A stretch of 64,000 bases of DNA, from assembly GCA_963580285.1 (NCBI GenBank), contig OY757015.1, positions 148,922,082 to 148,986,081 of the forward strand. Reading direction: 5' to 3'. The position numbers and the translations under genes are program-made. Shown one piece after another: positions 21,080 through 31,939 of the stretch (within the stretch, counting starts at the first letter, position 1; every line of letters starts with the position of its first letter). This DNA comes from Lucinisca nassula. Taxonomy: Eukaryota > Mollusca > Bivalvia > Lucinida > Lucinidae. Under the pieces are notes generated by a model. It made no database searches. It was not told where the DNA came from and saw only the letters and a list, made by a program, of their open reading frames with translations.

Positions 21080-22700
21080 ATTCTCAGACGCTATAAAACT
21101 TGGCGTCTGGTCGTCTTAGGGCCCCCAAGGCCCTTGCTTTTCATCTACCTTTATGTCACAGCCAGCCTCGAATGCACTGTTGGAGTGTTTCACATGTCCA
21201 TACCAGCGGAGCCTTCTCTCATTCAGGATAAGGTCAGGTCCTCAATGGACATTGCAGATCTGTCTGATCATTGGCATGTCATTCCGCTGCAGAGACGCTG
21301 GAGGTTTGGCTTTATCAATGGCCAAGTGTCACTAGCATGGAACACCGCACTCGCACAAGAGCTTTACACACGGCAACGTGTCTTGAACGACATGTGATGG
21401 GAAGAGAGAACTGGTAGCCGTTCGTTGATTTTCTTCCAGGCTGTTTCACGTGATGTGGTCGAAAGATCACAGCCATCCGTTGTTGAGAGTATGTCTCCTT
21501 GGTAGCAAAAGGAAGCTACCTCACCTCTAGCTTGCCAGGTCCACCTTGGACTTCCCTATACGGTATCAGACCCAAACAATATTCTGCAAATTTTAGCATA
21601 CCCAAAAAATATTCCCAAACTATACAGGTATAGACTTGTCTTCTGTGAAGATAACGTGTTTTCAGTCATTTTTGCCTATAATGATTGTATTTGGTAACAA
21701 AAGAGCTTAAAACAGTTCCTAACAGTATAGCTCTGTAATAACTATAACGCAACTGAATTTTTGTGCAGCAAGGAAAACAAAAACATAATTAAATCAGCTT
21801 CTGAGATGGGTGATATAATGTGTCAACAACACGCATTAAGCATTTAAAGCCAAATATACCAAATATATTTGATAGTCCCCCTACAAAAAAATATCTGCTA
21901 AATGGCCAGACCCATAAAAATACCAGGTTCTTCCTACCCCCAAAACCCCCACACAAAAAATGCTTAAATATACAATTGTGACCCCCCCCCCTCCACCCCA
22001 CCGAAAAAAATAGTCCCAGCCTATGTAGCAGGCAACGTTCATAGTTGCCCCCCCTGGGTCTGCCGTCTAAGGGGCGTGTAGTTCTTTGGCACTATGTACA
22101 CCGATAATCAGGGTTCTCTGTCAAGCGCATTAGCCCACTGAATTTCTCGTGCTCCCAGAAAATGCAGCCATCGCGAAATGAATTGCCCACTCCAGTGTGA
22201 CATATAACACATGGGAACTCACCTGGCCTCTGCAGTGGGTCTAGGCCAGTACCACAGATGCAGGGGGTCTAGGCCAGTACCATAGACCATGATTTTCATC
22301 TTTCCGACATTATCTCTCAGCCCTTTCTCCTCCATTGCTTCTTTCCAAGTGAAGCGCCTCCTGGCACTTTCCTCAAGCGATTCAGCTATGATGACGAGGT
22401 CATCAGCATACAGGTCCTCCCAGGGGACTCCAGAGTGGAACTTGTGTGTCATTGCCTTCACTTCTGTTTTTCAAGCACACTGATGAAAAGCAGTGGGCTG
22501 AGAACAGGGCCTTGATGAACACGGACACGGTTCCCCACATTAGCATACATGTACACCCCCTCGACCGGTTGCAAAATCCAGTTGTCCACTCCAAGTTTGC
22601 AGTGCCAACCAGATTATCTTCCAGAGTACTTGATTAAATGCCTTCTCCTGGTCTATGAAAGCCATGTAGAGTCTCTTGTTGCACATTATTGCAGTTGGAA
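21080..22700 (-). mobile_element. RTE-like LINE fragment, minus strand, interrupted
   Basis: The minus strand reads HKFHSGVPWEDLYADDLVII, then AESLEESARRRFTWKEAM and KGLRDNVGKMKIMVYGTGLD (about 22461-22240), the RT catalytic region of RTE-type LINEs. A Cys-rich block continues to about 22050 (FPCVLCHTGVGNSF). The following part (YLGD/TRVKTAWKKF-like, highly decayed) resumes near 21550-21100. The sequence between about 21560 and 22040 does not belong and is unidentified. Stops and frameshifts throughout. Confidence 0.75.
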
Positions 22701-23040
22701 AACTTTATTGAGGAGACTATGAGATTTGTGTCTTCCAAAACAAAGGAAAACTAAAAATCAGCACATTTTTTCCTGCATCCCAGTATCTAATATATGTTCT
22801 TTATTTGTTTGTTTTTTGTTGTTGTTATTTTTTTTCCCAGAAAATACATTTGAAAACAAACCATTTGTGGGTATATACAGGAGATGCATTTACCTCTTTC
22901 TAGCCTGTAACGGCTTAGAATCAGTGCCCTGATCCAAAATATTCCATACTTTTTTGGTTACCACAGCAGACTGAATGTAAATCAGAATTAAAAATGTCAG
23001 AAAGCCAAAAATTCAAAGACAACGTCTCCTATCATATTCT
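22701..23040. other. No feature recognised
   Basis: AT-rich, T-run at about 22824-22840; nothing assigned. Confidence 0.4.
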
Positions 23041-23041
23041 T

Positions 23042-23262
23042 TACGGGCCTCCATGGCTTAGTGGTTAAGAGCGCTGACTCTTGATCATTAGGTGTCTCAC
23101 CGCTGTGGTTTGAGCCTCGCTTGGGTTACATGTGCAACGGAAGGTCGGGTGTTTTTTCTCCAGGTACCCCGGTTTTCGCCCACCTCTGATTAACGATCGA
23201 CTCGATGTAAGTGAAATAATCTTGAAAGGGCCGTAAAACATAAACAACAAAAAAAAAAAACT
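23042..23262 (+). mobile_element. SINE-3, tRNA-headed SINE
   Basis: Head GGCCTCCATGGCTTAGTGG (box A-like) and GTGGTTTGAGCCTCG (box B-like), body ACCCCGGTTTTCGCCCACC, tail AAAGGGCCGTAAAACATAAA ending in poly-A (23249-23260). Minus-strand copies lie at 42825-43025, 43128-43340 and 56398-56590. Confidence 0.85.
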
Positions 23263-23294
23263 ACCATATTCTAGTTCTGGTGTAACTGTGGTGT

Positions 23295-23380
23295 TACCAG
23301 CTTTGATGGCTCAGTGGTGGAGTGTCCGCTTTGGGATGAGGTTGTAGGTCTCGATCCCAGGCTATGTCATGCAGTTGATG
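23295..23380 (+). mobile_element. tRNA-like SINE head
   Basis: GATGGCTCAGTGGTGGAGTG and GGTCTCGATCCCAGG are pol III box A and B matches about 50 bp apart. No cloverleaf acceptor pairing was recognised. Confidence 0.5.
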
Positions 23381-23789
23381 TTACTTGTTTCTGAAAGATA
23401 TCAGAATCAGATATCTTTCAGATATGTTAAGTTAAATAAAGTTTTTATCCTTATCACTGTTTATGAGCTACTATGCTTTGTTATTACAGCATCAGTTTCG
23501 TGGAATTATTTAGTTGCATAGACTATTGTATGCTATGCTGTGCTCGCTCTTAGGCTAAGCCTATTTACATATTACAAATATTTCCTGCAACAATCCAAAT
23601 TTTATTTTGCTTAAGGATGAAGATAAAGCTAAATGGATATTGCTACAAGAAAATATGGACGTCCTAGGCTATTTGGGTCGTTACTTTATTCTTTGTATGG
23701 ACAGAAGAATGCATTAAAAATCAATAACATAAATTTCTAGAGGCACACCAGCATTCCTACAGTATCAGAATAACAATTGTAATTGTTTT

Positions 23790-23918
23790 GCCTACATGTT
23801 TTTCTTTTTTTATTGTTGATGTTGTTATTTACCCACAATCATATGTATTTTTTTTTTCCTGCCCGAAAGGGTCCATGATTGGAAATAAAAAATATTGTAT
23901 TCTATTCTATTCTATTCC
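23790..23918 (+). mobile_element. LINE-A 3'-end fragment with (ATTCT)n tail
   Basis: ACAATCATATGTATTTTTTT, then CTGCCCGAAAGGGTCCATG and AATAAAAAATATTGTATTC and three ATTCT units match the terminal ~100 bp of LINE-A at 5820-5895. A severely 5'-truncated insertion. Confidence 0.8.
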
Positions 23919-24228
23919 AGTAACGATTCAGATTCAGATGTTAAAGTTCCGGAAATTATCGCATTGGACGATTTCCGGTTGGAAAAAAAGTCCGGAAAGT
24001 TTGTTTGGCGGCAACAAAAATATTTAAAAGTAAGGTTGCGAAGTCGCAAGACTATTCAAAACACAGTTATGTCACATACTGCATGCGCGAAAGTTTTCAT
24101 TAATCTGCATACACATGACAGTCATGATGTGATAGCCAGAACCCTTGGACACACATCCGAATCCTATTTTCTCATATCTCCGTTCAATCTCATAGAAGGT
24201 TTTAGGAATTCCGTTTACGACGTCATTC

Positions 24229-24242
24229 TTGCGCATGCGCAA
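24229..24242. promoter_or_regulatory. Perfect NRF-1-type palindrome TTGCGCATGCGCAA
   Basis: A 14-bp palindrome matching the animal NRF-1 consensus, preceded by GACGTCAT (24219-24226), a CRE-like half palindrome. It sits inside a 134-codon plus-strand open frame (23895-24299) of unknown reality. No transcript start can be shown. Confidence 0.35.
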
Positions 24243-24739
24243 AGCACTGGCCGTCAATTGAAACGGCCATCGCTATTCAAATGTATTAGCGGAACTTAAA
24301 ATGCTAACAATATTCAGACATTTTGAGAGAAAATATGCCCGCTTAAATTGAAATAATTCCTCGAGAAGGAAAGAATGATATTTTGCTTTTATTACTGAAA
24401 TTCATTTATTCTGGATCCGTTTTATTTGTCGAAAATCTCTTTGTGAATGACCCATGTCAATGGCTAGAGATGAAAGCTTACCAAATAAGTTTTTACGTAA
24501 CTTCGTTCTATTCACTATCACATATGGACAGAACTTCTCTCTCTCTACCTCTTTCTCTCTCTATCTCATTCCCTTCCTCTATTTATCTATCCATCTATTG
24601 AGAAAACTGTCCAACGATCTGTCTACACATGCAATTAAAAACAAAACAGTTCAACGGTCTAGAAGTGCAGTTAAAAATGTCCAGCGATATGTCTGTATGT
24701 GCAATTTTAATAAAATGAAGATTCCAGGATTTTTTTCTC

Positions 24740-24906
24740 AAGCCCTGCCGCCAACAACAACATTTTTTTCTTCAAAATGTATTTGGAAAATGTCAACTTT
24801 TTTGTAAATAGTGTAGGCCCTGATCAGACGCCGCGTTCTGCTACGTCTGATCTGGGCCTGCACTGTTTGTCACTTACACCTTTTTGGGTTTCTGGGAACA
24901 AATGGG
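24740..24906 (-). mobile_element. MITE-A copy, diverged
   Basis: CTTCAAAATGTATTTGGAAA, the palindromic core (about 24805-24875, GCCCTGATCAGACGCCGCG) and a right end AACAAATGGG followed by TTAA (24907-24910). Confidence 0.65.
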
Positions 24907-24954
24907 TTAATGTAAGGGCTGGGCAGGTTGATTTTGTTTGTTTGATTTGAACGC

Positions 24955-25257
24955 CCCCATCAACAGCCCCCGCCCATCGGGGGCTTGAAGAAATAGATGG
25001 GCTGCATGATGCTTCCACGCAGAGCTGAAACCGACCGCACACGAGTACTGGTAAACCACTTAGAGGATCTAAGTCTGCCCGAGCAAAGCAGTGCGAGTGG
25101 GATCGTCCATGCTTATAAGCCCTATTGGTTTCATTGGGTGACAGGGCTTGAGATGTCATTTCATCTCAATGTCGGGTAAAAGTCCCACAAAACTGGAAGC
25201 AGCTTCTCCAAAATGACCTTTACACTGTTGACGGGGACTTTAAACCTCAAATCAAAC
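24955..25257 (+). mobile_element. SINE-1 copy, plus orientation, left arm of a head-to-tail-inverted pair
   Basis: From GCCCCCGCCCATCGGGGGCT through GCATGATGCTTCCACGCAG, ATTGGTTTCATTGGGTGACA and TTTACACTGTTGACGGGGAC to CCTCAAATCAAACAAACAAA. Its tail runs straight into the inverted copy at 25264. Confidence 0.9.
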
Positions 25258-25263
25258 AAACAA

Positions 25264-25552
25264 AAAACGTCCCCGTCAACACTGTAAAGGTCATTTTGGA
25301 GACATTGCTTCCAATTTTGTGTGACTTTTACCCGACACTGAGATGTAAAGATATCTCAATCCCTGCCGCCAAATGAAACCAATATAGGTTTTGTAAGCAT
25401 GGACGGGACGACTCGCACCGCATTGCTTGGGCAGGCTTAGATCCTCTAAGCGGTTTACCAGTACTCCTGTGCGGGTGGGTTTCAGCTCTGTGTGGAAGCA
25501 TCATGCAGCCCATGTATTTCTTCAAGCCCCCATGGTCGGGGGCTACTGGGAA
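25264..25552 (-). mobile_element. SINE-1 copy, minus orientation, right arm of the pair
   Basis: Starts GTCCCCGTCAACACTGTAAA (tail part missing) and ends TTCTTCAAGCCCCCATGGTC. With 24955-25257 it forms an imperfect inverted repeat with about 290-bp arms and almost no spacer. Confidence 0.9.
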
Positions 25553-26055
25553 GGTTTAACAAATCTACCAGATTTTACTGTAAAATCTTGCACTCGCGAA
25601 GGAGTGTTTCATTCTCATGCACTGAAAGGGTGTTCTTTGTTTGTTTGAATTTAATGTTCCAATCCCACTGAGTCTCCATGGGTCCGAGCACTTGGCAAAT
25701 GACATTTTATTAAGCAACGCCGTATTATCTCCAACGCAACGTTTTGACGTTTCATCGACGTTGCAAAGTCAAATTCAATGCATCGCTTTGATGTTGGTTT
25801 GATGTAGACACGGCGTTGTTGACACGTTACATGTCAGTTGACATGGAGTTATTTAAAGACAAACTGTAATTTACATTTACCTACACTCGCTAATTGCTGG
25901 TACGCTAAGAGAGAGAGAGAGAGCAACATGTAGGCCATGACACTCTCAGAGAGAGAGAGAGGGGACCCTGTTTGGTCGTACGTACAATATATCTTTAAGA
26001 GCAGTTAACCTAAAAAATAACACTTGGGATTTGCCATCATGAAAACACGCCTATG
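25553..26055. repeat. GA-rich microsatellites and unassigned DNA
   Basis: Two GA runs at about 25908-25922 and 25948-25961. 25720-25830 carries CAACG-rich text resembling the element at 47553-47688. Otherwise nothing assigned. Confidence 0.6.
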
Positions 26056-26059
26056 CGAA

Positions 26060-26240
26060 TTTGACCCTCTAAAACCCCACTTTTATAAAGTAAAACTGGG
26101 GTTTACAGGGGTAAACATTATTTTTCTTATTTCTGCTCAAAAAGGTAGAGTGAGGGTACTCGATAGGACCGCCTTATCGTGGCGGTTCTATCGAGTCCCC
26201 GCAATCTATGTTTTGAGCAAAAATAAGAAAATTATCACAA
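26060..26240. mobile_element. MITE-C copy with hairpin
   Basis: ACCCCACTTTTATAAAGTAA and GGGGTTTACAGGGGT precede a long hairpin: TTCTTATTTCTGCTCAAAAA ... GGTACTCGATAGGACCGCC / GGCGGTTCTATCGAGTCCCC ... TTTTGAGCAAAAATAAGAAA. Related copies: 31985-32165, 43660-43830, with reduced forms at 33635-33705 and 37115-37200. Confidence 0.75.
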
Positions 26241-27075
26241 TTTTTCATCTTAAAATTTCCATTTTTTTTTTGGCCGAAAAATTGATAATGTATTTGTATA
26301 GGCATGTTTTCGTGATGCGAAATTTCACACCGGGCAGCATATCAGTGTTTCTCTCATTATCTTACATTAGAATTCGTCAAAAGTTTAAAAGAATTCCACT
26401 GTTTTACGCTGTAATTAACATTTTATCTGTCCCACTGCCTTGAAGCAATACGACAGTTGACGGCCAGGGCTTTTCCCGTTCTATTTTTAGAACCGATAGT
26501 ATGTCACGAAAAAAGCTCCTATACAGTACTTCTTTGATTAATATGAAAAGGAATAATTTTTACAGTTATCACACATCAGAATTTGTAGTTAATAACTAAA
26601 ATTTCAACCTGTTTTGAAGAAAATCAGTTTTGACTTACAATTTAATTCACAGAAATCGAAATTTGTTTCAAAATGCTTAATATTTTAGGGGTACCCCAAA
26701 ATAATCTCTAACCAGTGACAAGCATGTGACTGAAAATAAAAAGTATCAACAAATTAGAATAGTGCATAGTCTAAATAAAATACTCATCATGTATAATATT
26801 CATAGAATGAATCTGATTACTTACGCTAATCAAATAAATTTGGGTGAACAGGGTTATGAGAACATGCCCCAAACACGCCCTGCATTTTTAGACGGCTGTA
26901 GAATAAATAGAAGTGATGTTTTTTTCTTAAATCTTGAGATTCTCATAGGCATTTAGTCCAAAGTTAAAAATACCTGCAGAAAATTATTCTTGCAATGAAA
27001 AATTAAAAGCAGGATTGCTCAACCTTAGGTGAACGGAGTTATGGGTTTCCAGCCTACAAACTTTGATGGTTTTGT
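26241..27075. other. No feature recognised
   Basis: AT-rich DNA; open frames at 26024-26443 and 26726-26956 have no motif and overlap MITE sequence, so they are not called. Confidence 0.45.
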
Positions 27076-27079
27076 TTGT

Positions 27080-27190
27080 TTTGTATTTGAGTTTAACGGC
27101 ACAGTCTATCTGTCTTCACATATATAGGTCATTTTGGGCCAGTCAGATTACCTAACCCCACTTTTCCTGGGCAGGTTTATCCTGGCACAA
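27080..27190 (-). mobile_element. SINE 3' fragment
   Basis: TTTGTTTTGTATTTGAGTTT, AACGGCACAGTC, TAGGTCATTTTGGGCC and CTTTTCCTGGGCAGG correspond on the minus strand to a SINE-2-like tail region. Confidence 0.5.
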
Positions 27191-27491
27191 ACAAAAATTT
27201 TCAGCCGCTTTAAAAAGCCTATTAACTTAATGTAAAATTCGTATTTATGGCAGTCTTGGCGCCTAAATAAAAATGCTTAGTCTGTATCCCTGCAGGAGGA
27301 AGTTCCGAACTCACTCATAAATTTATTAACCTAAATCCGACAGCCTATGCATATTTCATTTCTAATAAAAGAAACATCTCTGTAGATATGATCTATGCTG
27401 CTTCACTACAGCCTGACAACAGTAGAAAACATTGAATAATTTTAAAAACAAGCATAAAACTTGTGTACCAGGTCAACGTAAGAACAAGAAC

Positions 27492-28996
27492 TAGTGATGT
27501 GCGATATTATCGGTATATCGGTATATCGTGATACAGTTAAGAAAAAAATCATATCACAATACGGTCCGCCAATACCGATATTTTCGATATTTTCTCTTTT
27601 TTTTCCATTTTTGATATTTTCTTTCATAACTGATCAGTAAATACAGCTCAGTGTAAACAGAACATTCCCGGGGCTAAATTAAGTAATTTAATCGATTCCC
27701 ACCATTTATGTATAAGCCGGTCAGGGCAAGTGCAAAAAATATCGTATACAACTGTCAGTCTCTTTTGGAGTCCTTAAAAACTGTAAAAGTAGACCAGTAA
27801 GTAAATCGCAAAAATTGCTGCGCTGTCAATTCAGAGACAAACCATTTATTACGGTTCAAGTATGACACTATTGTTAATCACTGTCATAAAATTGCCACCC
27901 TGCGGTGCGTGTCGATAAGGTGTGAAAATATGGTCAAGTTATGTCTCTAATTGGCGTTTATCCTCCACTCATAAAATTTAATCCACAATCAATGTGAAAA
28001 TGATTTAATCGCTCCTCAGACTAATAGCTATATCTAACGATAGATGTTTGCATAATAAAAACGGATTTTTCTACGATCTCATGAATGTTTATGTTTTGCC
28101 GCCAAATAGCAGACGCTGGGCGGGAAAAGTCGAACGCTGTTGTTGGTTATTGACACGGAGCTTCTGGGGATAAATCTGGAGCTGTGCAAAGCGCTGGTTT
28201 TCTATCCACATCTATTCACAACCGTTTAGCTATCTAGAAAAGATTTTTTACCGGTTCCAAACATTTTTTTTTATGAAAGAGATACACACAATGACACTAA
28301 ACACATGTGGGGGTGCTAGCGTCGGATTACGTCATTTACCGATCGCGTGCAGAAAAATGGTAGCGGTAGTTTGTGGGCGGCGATTCGTACCAATTCAAAA
28401 ATCACCGATCGGCTTTTAAGTATGTCTGGTCTTCGCCTGACATTGCCTGAAAAAGGCCTGCAGTCCATGACCTCGGCTATAAGACGGGGTCATTTTTTGG
28501 GCTCATTTTGGAGGGGAAAATCCTCGTCTTATAGCCGAATTTTTACGGTAGGCCGAGCTAGGATTTCGGTGAATCACGCGGCTGTTGTTGTTGTATACCT
28601 CGCTTTAGTGTCTAACTTCCAAGTCGTTGAAAATGAATAAGGAAAAGCCAATATCTAGCAACATTTCAGGTAGTCAAAGATGACAATCACAAATGAAGTG
28701 ACTGAGGCCATCAATCTAAGACAACATTTAATAGCATTTTCAGATAGTATCTTTATTTCCCCTCATAACACTGGGACAATTCTTTTAAGTATCTTTGTTT
28801 TGTAAGTGCATGACCAGAAATAGGTTAAATGATATTTACCCATGAAAACTCCCGTCTCTTTTCCATACAAATTGTGGTATTCCAATAACCAGTGTGTTTC
28901 AGATTGCTACATAATATATCGTGATACGTATCGTGATACGCAGTAACCATATTGCAATATATCGTGATACGTAAATTCTGACAATACCCATCCCTA
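27492..28996. mobile_element. hAT-like non-autonomous DNA element, 1505 bp, 8-bp target duplication
   Basis: ACAAGAAC stands at 27484-27491 and again at 28997-29004, an 8-bp target duplication typical of hAT elements. The ends are TAGTGATGTGCGATATTATC and, on the other strand, TAGGGATGGGTATTGTC, with subterminal ATATCGTGATAC repeats at both sides. No transposase is seen inside. The interior carries two E2F-like motifs (28095-28107 and 28117-28127) and a hairpin at about 28472-28549. Confidence 0.85.
28472..28549. repeat. Inverted repeat inside the hAT-like element
   Basis: CTCGGCTATAAGACG (about 28472) pairs with CGTCTTATAGCCGA (about 28528), followed by ATTTTTACGGTA. It resembles the end of a nested MITE. 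Confidence 0.65.
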
Positions 28997-29055
28997 ACAA
29001 GAACCCATGTCAAAATCGACAGGCAAGTTACTGGGGGTAGGGTTGAATTAACTGG

Positions 29056-29313
29056 CAGGGATTTTCCTACCCTTCATAATCAGGGTCCAGGGGCCGCTTG
29101 GTTTGGGAAAAAAAGCTCGCTTGTATTTAAAATTGGGAATTTAAATCAGATGTAATTTTATCAATTTTGGTTTGATTTGCATGAAATTTCATCAAAATGA
29201 AGCACAAAATCAGAAATTGGGAAATTTGTTGTAAAATTTGGGAATATCTGTCTCTAAATTGGGAAAACTAGGGGCCGATTACCGGCCCCAAATTTGCACT
29301 AGGAAAATCCCTG
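29056..29313. mobile_element. MITE, 258 bp, 14-bp inverted ends, ACTGG duplication
   Basis: CAGGGATTTTCCTA at the left and its exact inverse TAGGAAAATCCCTG at the right, flanked by ACTGG (29051-29055 and 29314-29318). The interior repeats phrases such as AAATTGGGAA. It begins 52 bp after the hAT target duplication. Confidence 0.85.
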
Positions 29314-29598
29314 ACTGGCATTCACAAACTGGCATCCTATCCACAGAACCAAATCACATTGGAAGCTTTAAGGATCGTAGGCTTTTTTAATGTATTTTAT
29401 TTCTTTAGCTTTGACATGTTAAAGTTTTCAGTAAGAGTTGAAATTGTTGAAATCTGACATAAGGATGGTTGACAAAAGACATGTAGTATCGAGAAAAGAA
29501 GTTTTTCAGGCTTGCATTTAAACTTAGGTGTTGATCTATGACAAGACAATATACATTTAATGTATACATTGGGTGAATAGTTAGTATGGTTTAATTAA

Positions 29599-29972
29599 CC
29601 CATTTAGTACCGGAAACCCCAAAACTGGTACCCTGGCAAACAGTGCAGGCGTCTGATCAGGGCCTACACTGTTTGCAAAAAATTCAGCCATTTTCCAAGT
29701 CAGTTTTGAAGAAAACACATCCGGACACCCCGAAACTTTAAAATGGACTCCTGCTATGTATATATTTAGAGAGGAAGATTCCATTTGGCAGGGGTTTCAT
29801 TAAGAGGCGGGGGGTGGGGATTTTCTCCTTCTACTTGGGCATTATCCCTCTGCTACTTTTGATAAATTTGTATAGGACTAATAAAGGAAACATACAAAAT
29901 CACCCGCCTACTTTTCCTTGACACCTGGATGCCAAAAAAGTTATCGAAACCCCTGATTTGGTACAAAAAGGG
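29599..29972 (+). mobile_element. MITE-A copy interrupted by another MITE
   Basis: TTAA (29595-29598) then CCCATTTAGTACCGG, the GCAAACAGTGCAGG core, GAAGATTCCATTTGG; after the nested insertion the end GTACAAAAAGGG then TTAA (29973-29976). Without the insert it is about 200 bp. TTAA flanks and CCC/GGG ends are typical of piggyBac-type elements. Confidence 0.85.
29789..29955. mobile_element. 167-bp MITE nested in MITE-A
   Basis: Ends CAGGGGTTTC and GAAACCCCTG (perfect 10-bp inverse), flanked by ATTTGG at 29783-29788 and 29956-29961. Removing it restores a continuous MITE-A. Confidence 0.9.
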
Positions 29973-30237
29973 TTAATCAGGGTAGCTATGAAAACACACA
30001 TGTAATTTGGTAATAAAAAAAAAACACTGAAAATAGGGTTATGTCCATATAATGAAAGTTTGTGGTCATTTTCAAATTACAAAATCTGAAAAGGATCTGG
30101 TATTTAAGACATCCCTATAAATAGCATGCAAGAATAGTTGAAAACAGAAGGCTGTAAAGATTTTTATGAGACATAACTCAAAGTGGTTGAAAACAGACGA
30201 TGGTCGAAAATAGGTTGTGGCGGGATAAACGTAAGCG

Positions 30238-30310
30238 GTTAACTAATACAGTGCACATTCTTTCGCCAGAAACTGATAACTGCCTCAACTGAGGTAATGG
30301 CCAAGTATGA
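30238..30310 (-). mobile_element. SINE-2-like fragment
   Basis: ACAGTGCACATTCTTTCGCC then AGAAACTGATAACTGCC matches the inverse of 7060-7095 in SINE-2. Confidence 0.5.
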
Positions 30311-31365
30311 CGGACTCAGTAGATATACTGTGGGGAGAGCATGAGAGGGGGGTTAACCCCTTCTTGTTGGTGGGGGTGGGGGGGCCTCCCTCGGGAAAAT
30401 TTTGAAATTTTAATACGATTTGGTTGCCACTGGTGTCATCTGGAGGGGTATTTTTACTTATCTCTTATCCCACTTTTTCGCCAATTTGTTTGAATTTTCG
30501 GTTACTTTTACGTTTGTATGGAAGTCACACTTCAATAAAGCCAACACTCTGATTAAGGCCTTTTTGTGATTTACTTTTGTGGTTTTGTTTTTGTGCATCT
30601 GAGATGTTGGAGTAGTTGGTTGTCCCAATATGATCCTCTGTTACGGGGAAGGAGTTGGTTGTTTGCTGTTATGTTTTGGGGTTTTGGTGGTTTATGCAAA
30701 AGGGTGCCATGATACGGACCCAACATTTGCTGGTTAGATGAGCTACATCAGAACCACAACGAGGGTCAGGTATTAAGATCTTTTAAGGCAGCCCTCAAAT
30801 GCTTTTGTTGCTCACCCTTCCAATGTGTGTTCTCCCATCCCGTTGTTGGCTTGGATGGTTTGTGTCCTTGATTGTAGCATGTCCTGGTTATCTTCATTTT
30901 TTAATTTTAAGTGTTAATTTCGTGTTCATTCTTCCTCCTGATACATGAGATGAGCTGTGTTCTTTGACTGTGGCTGTTTCTTGGACTTTTTTATTATCAT
31001 TGACAGACTGTTTGAGTTTTCCACTCAAGGCTTTGCACGCTTTGCAAATAACTAATTTTAACTGTATGCATGAAGTGCATTTATTTCATTAACATGCTCG
31101 TTGTGATGCGATGACACAATGAGCATGTTCATGATATAAATGGGTTGTATTAAAGCAGACTAAGGACCTGCTGGACTGAGGGCTAATGACAAAAATACAC
31201 TTTGAGGAATTTATTTCATATGGTTATTCTAAAGGTCATTTCATTAAAATGTTGCCGTAATCATGCAGTGCAGACAAATAGTGTACACTAAAGATTCCCA
31301 ACACTTCAAGATAAACTGCAAACTCGAAACACCTTAGAATCGTCTCTGATAATAGCCATTCTTTT
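30311..31365. other. Region upstream of the HMG-box-like gene's first coding exon; no clear promoter
   Basis: Mostly T-rich DNA with G-runs at about 30359-30386. A 15-bp near-perfect inverted repeat (AACATGCTCGTTGTG / CACAATGAGCATGTT) lies at about 31091-31125. No TATA-type or initiator signal can be tied to the gene; the 5' exon is not identified. Confidence 0.4.
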
Positions 31366-31369
31366 CCAG

Positions 31370-31939
31370 GATGTTTTCAAACCAGCCAGCTGTATATGCA
31401 GAGAAGATTTCAAAGAAACCTAGGCTGACTCCACAGAAAACTGTTTCCTTTAAGGTGTATCAGTTGGAACAGAAATCTAAACTAAAGGCATCCTACCCAT
31501 TCCTTAGTGCAGATCAGATAAAGAACAAAGTTAGAGAACAATGGCATAATTTGAACCAGGAGGAAAAGAATAAGTACACTAAAGTCATACTCAAACCTAC
31601 TCCAACAAAGAAAACTGTAAAAATATGTGAAAGGAAGTTCAAAAGGAAAATAGGGACAGAAAGTAATCAAGCTAAGAAAGAGAAAATTGAAGAGTGCGCA
31701 ACACCTGAATTCATTAACACAGAAAGACTACATGACTTTAGAGTAAAACACACAGAGCACTATGATAATGATTTTTTGGATTCTCCTAGACCACAAAACA
31801 GCCAGTTGATGGCTCCTGTCTGCGACTGGACTACAAAAGGAATGGCAACATATCAGAATGGTAGATACAGTGTTGTGAGAATGACACCTGAAATTGTTGA
31901 TGACACACCTTCTCAGCAAACTGGTATTCTGAAAAACAG
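31370..31939 (+). CDS. Coding exon 1 (HMG-box-like domain)
   Basis: Acceptor TTCTTTTCCAG at 31359-31369 precedes G-ATG (ATG 31371-31373). Donor AAAAACAG/GTATAA at 31939/31940, phase 2. It encodes residues 1-189, including the HMG-box-like segment and VCDWTTKGMATYQNGRYSVV. Confidence 0.8.

Noticed and set aside
21077..21397. 106-codon plus-strand open frame
   Set aside because: It is antisense to a decayed RTE-type LINE whose minus-strand reading explains the sequence.
23895..24299. 134-codon frame as a host gene
   Set aside because: It begins within a LINE-A tail microsatellite, has no recognised domain and no supporting splice or start context; only the embedded NRF-1-like palindrome was kept as a weak note.
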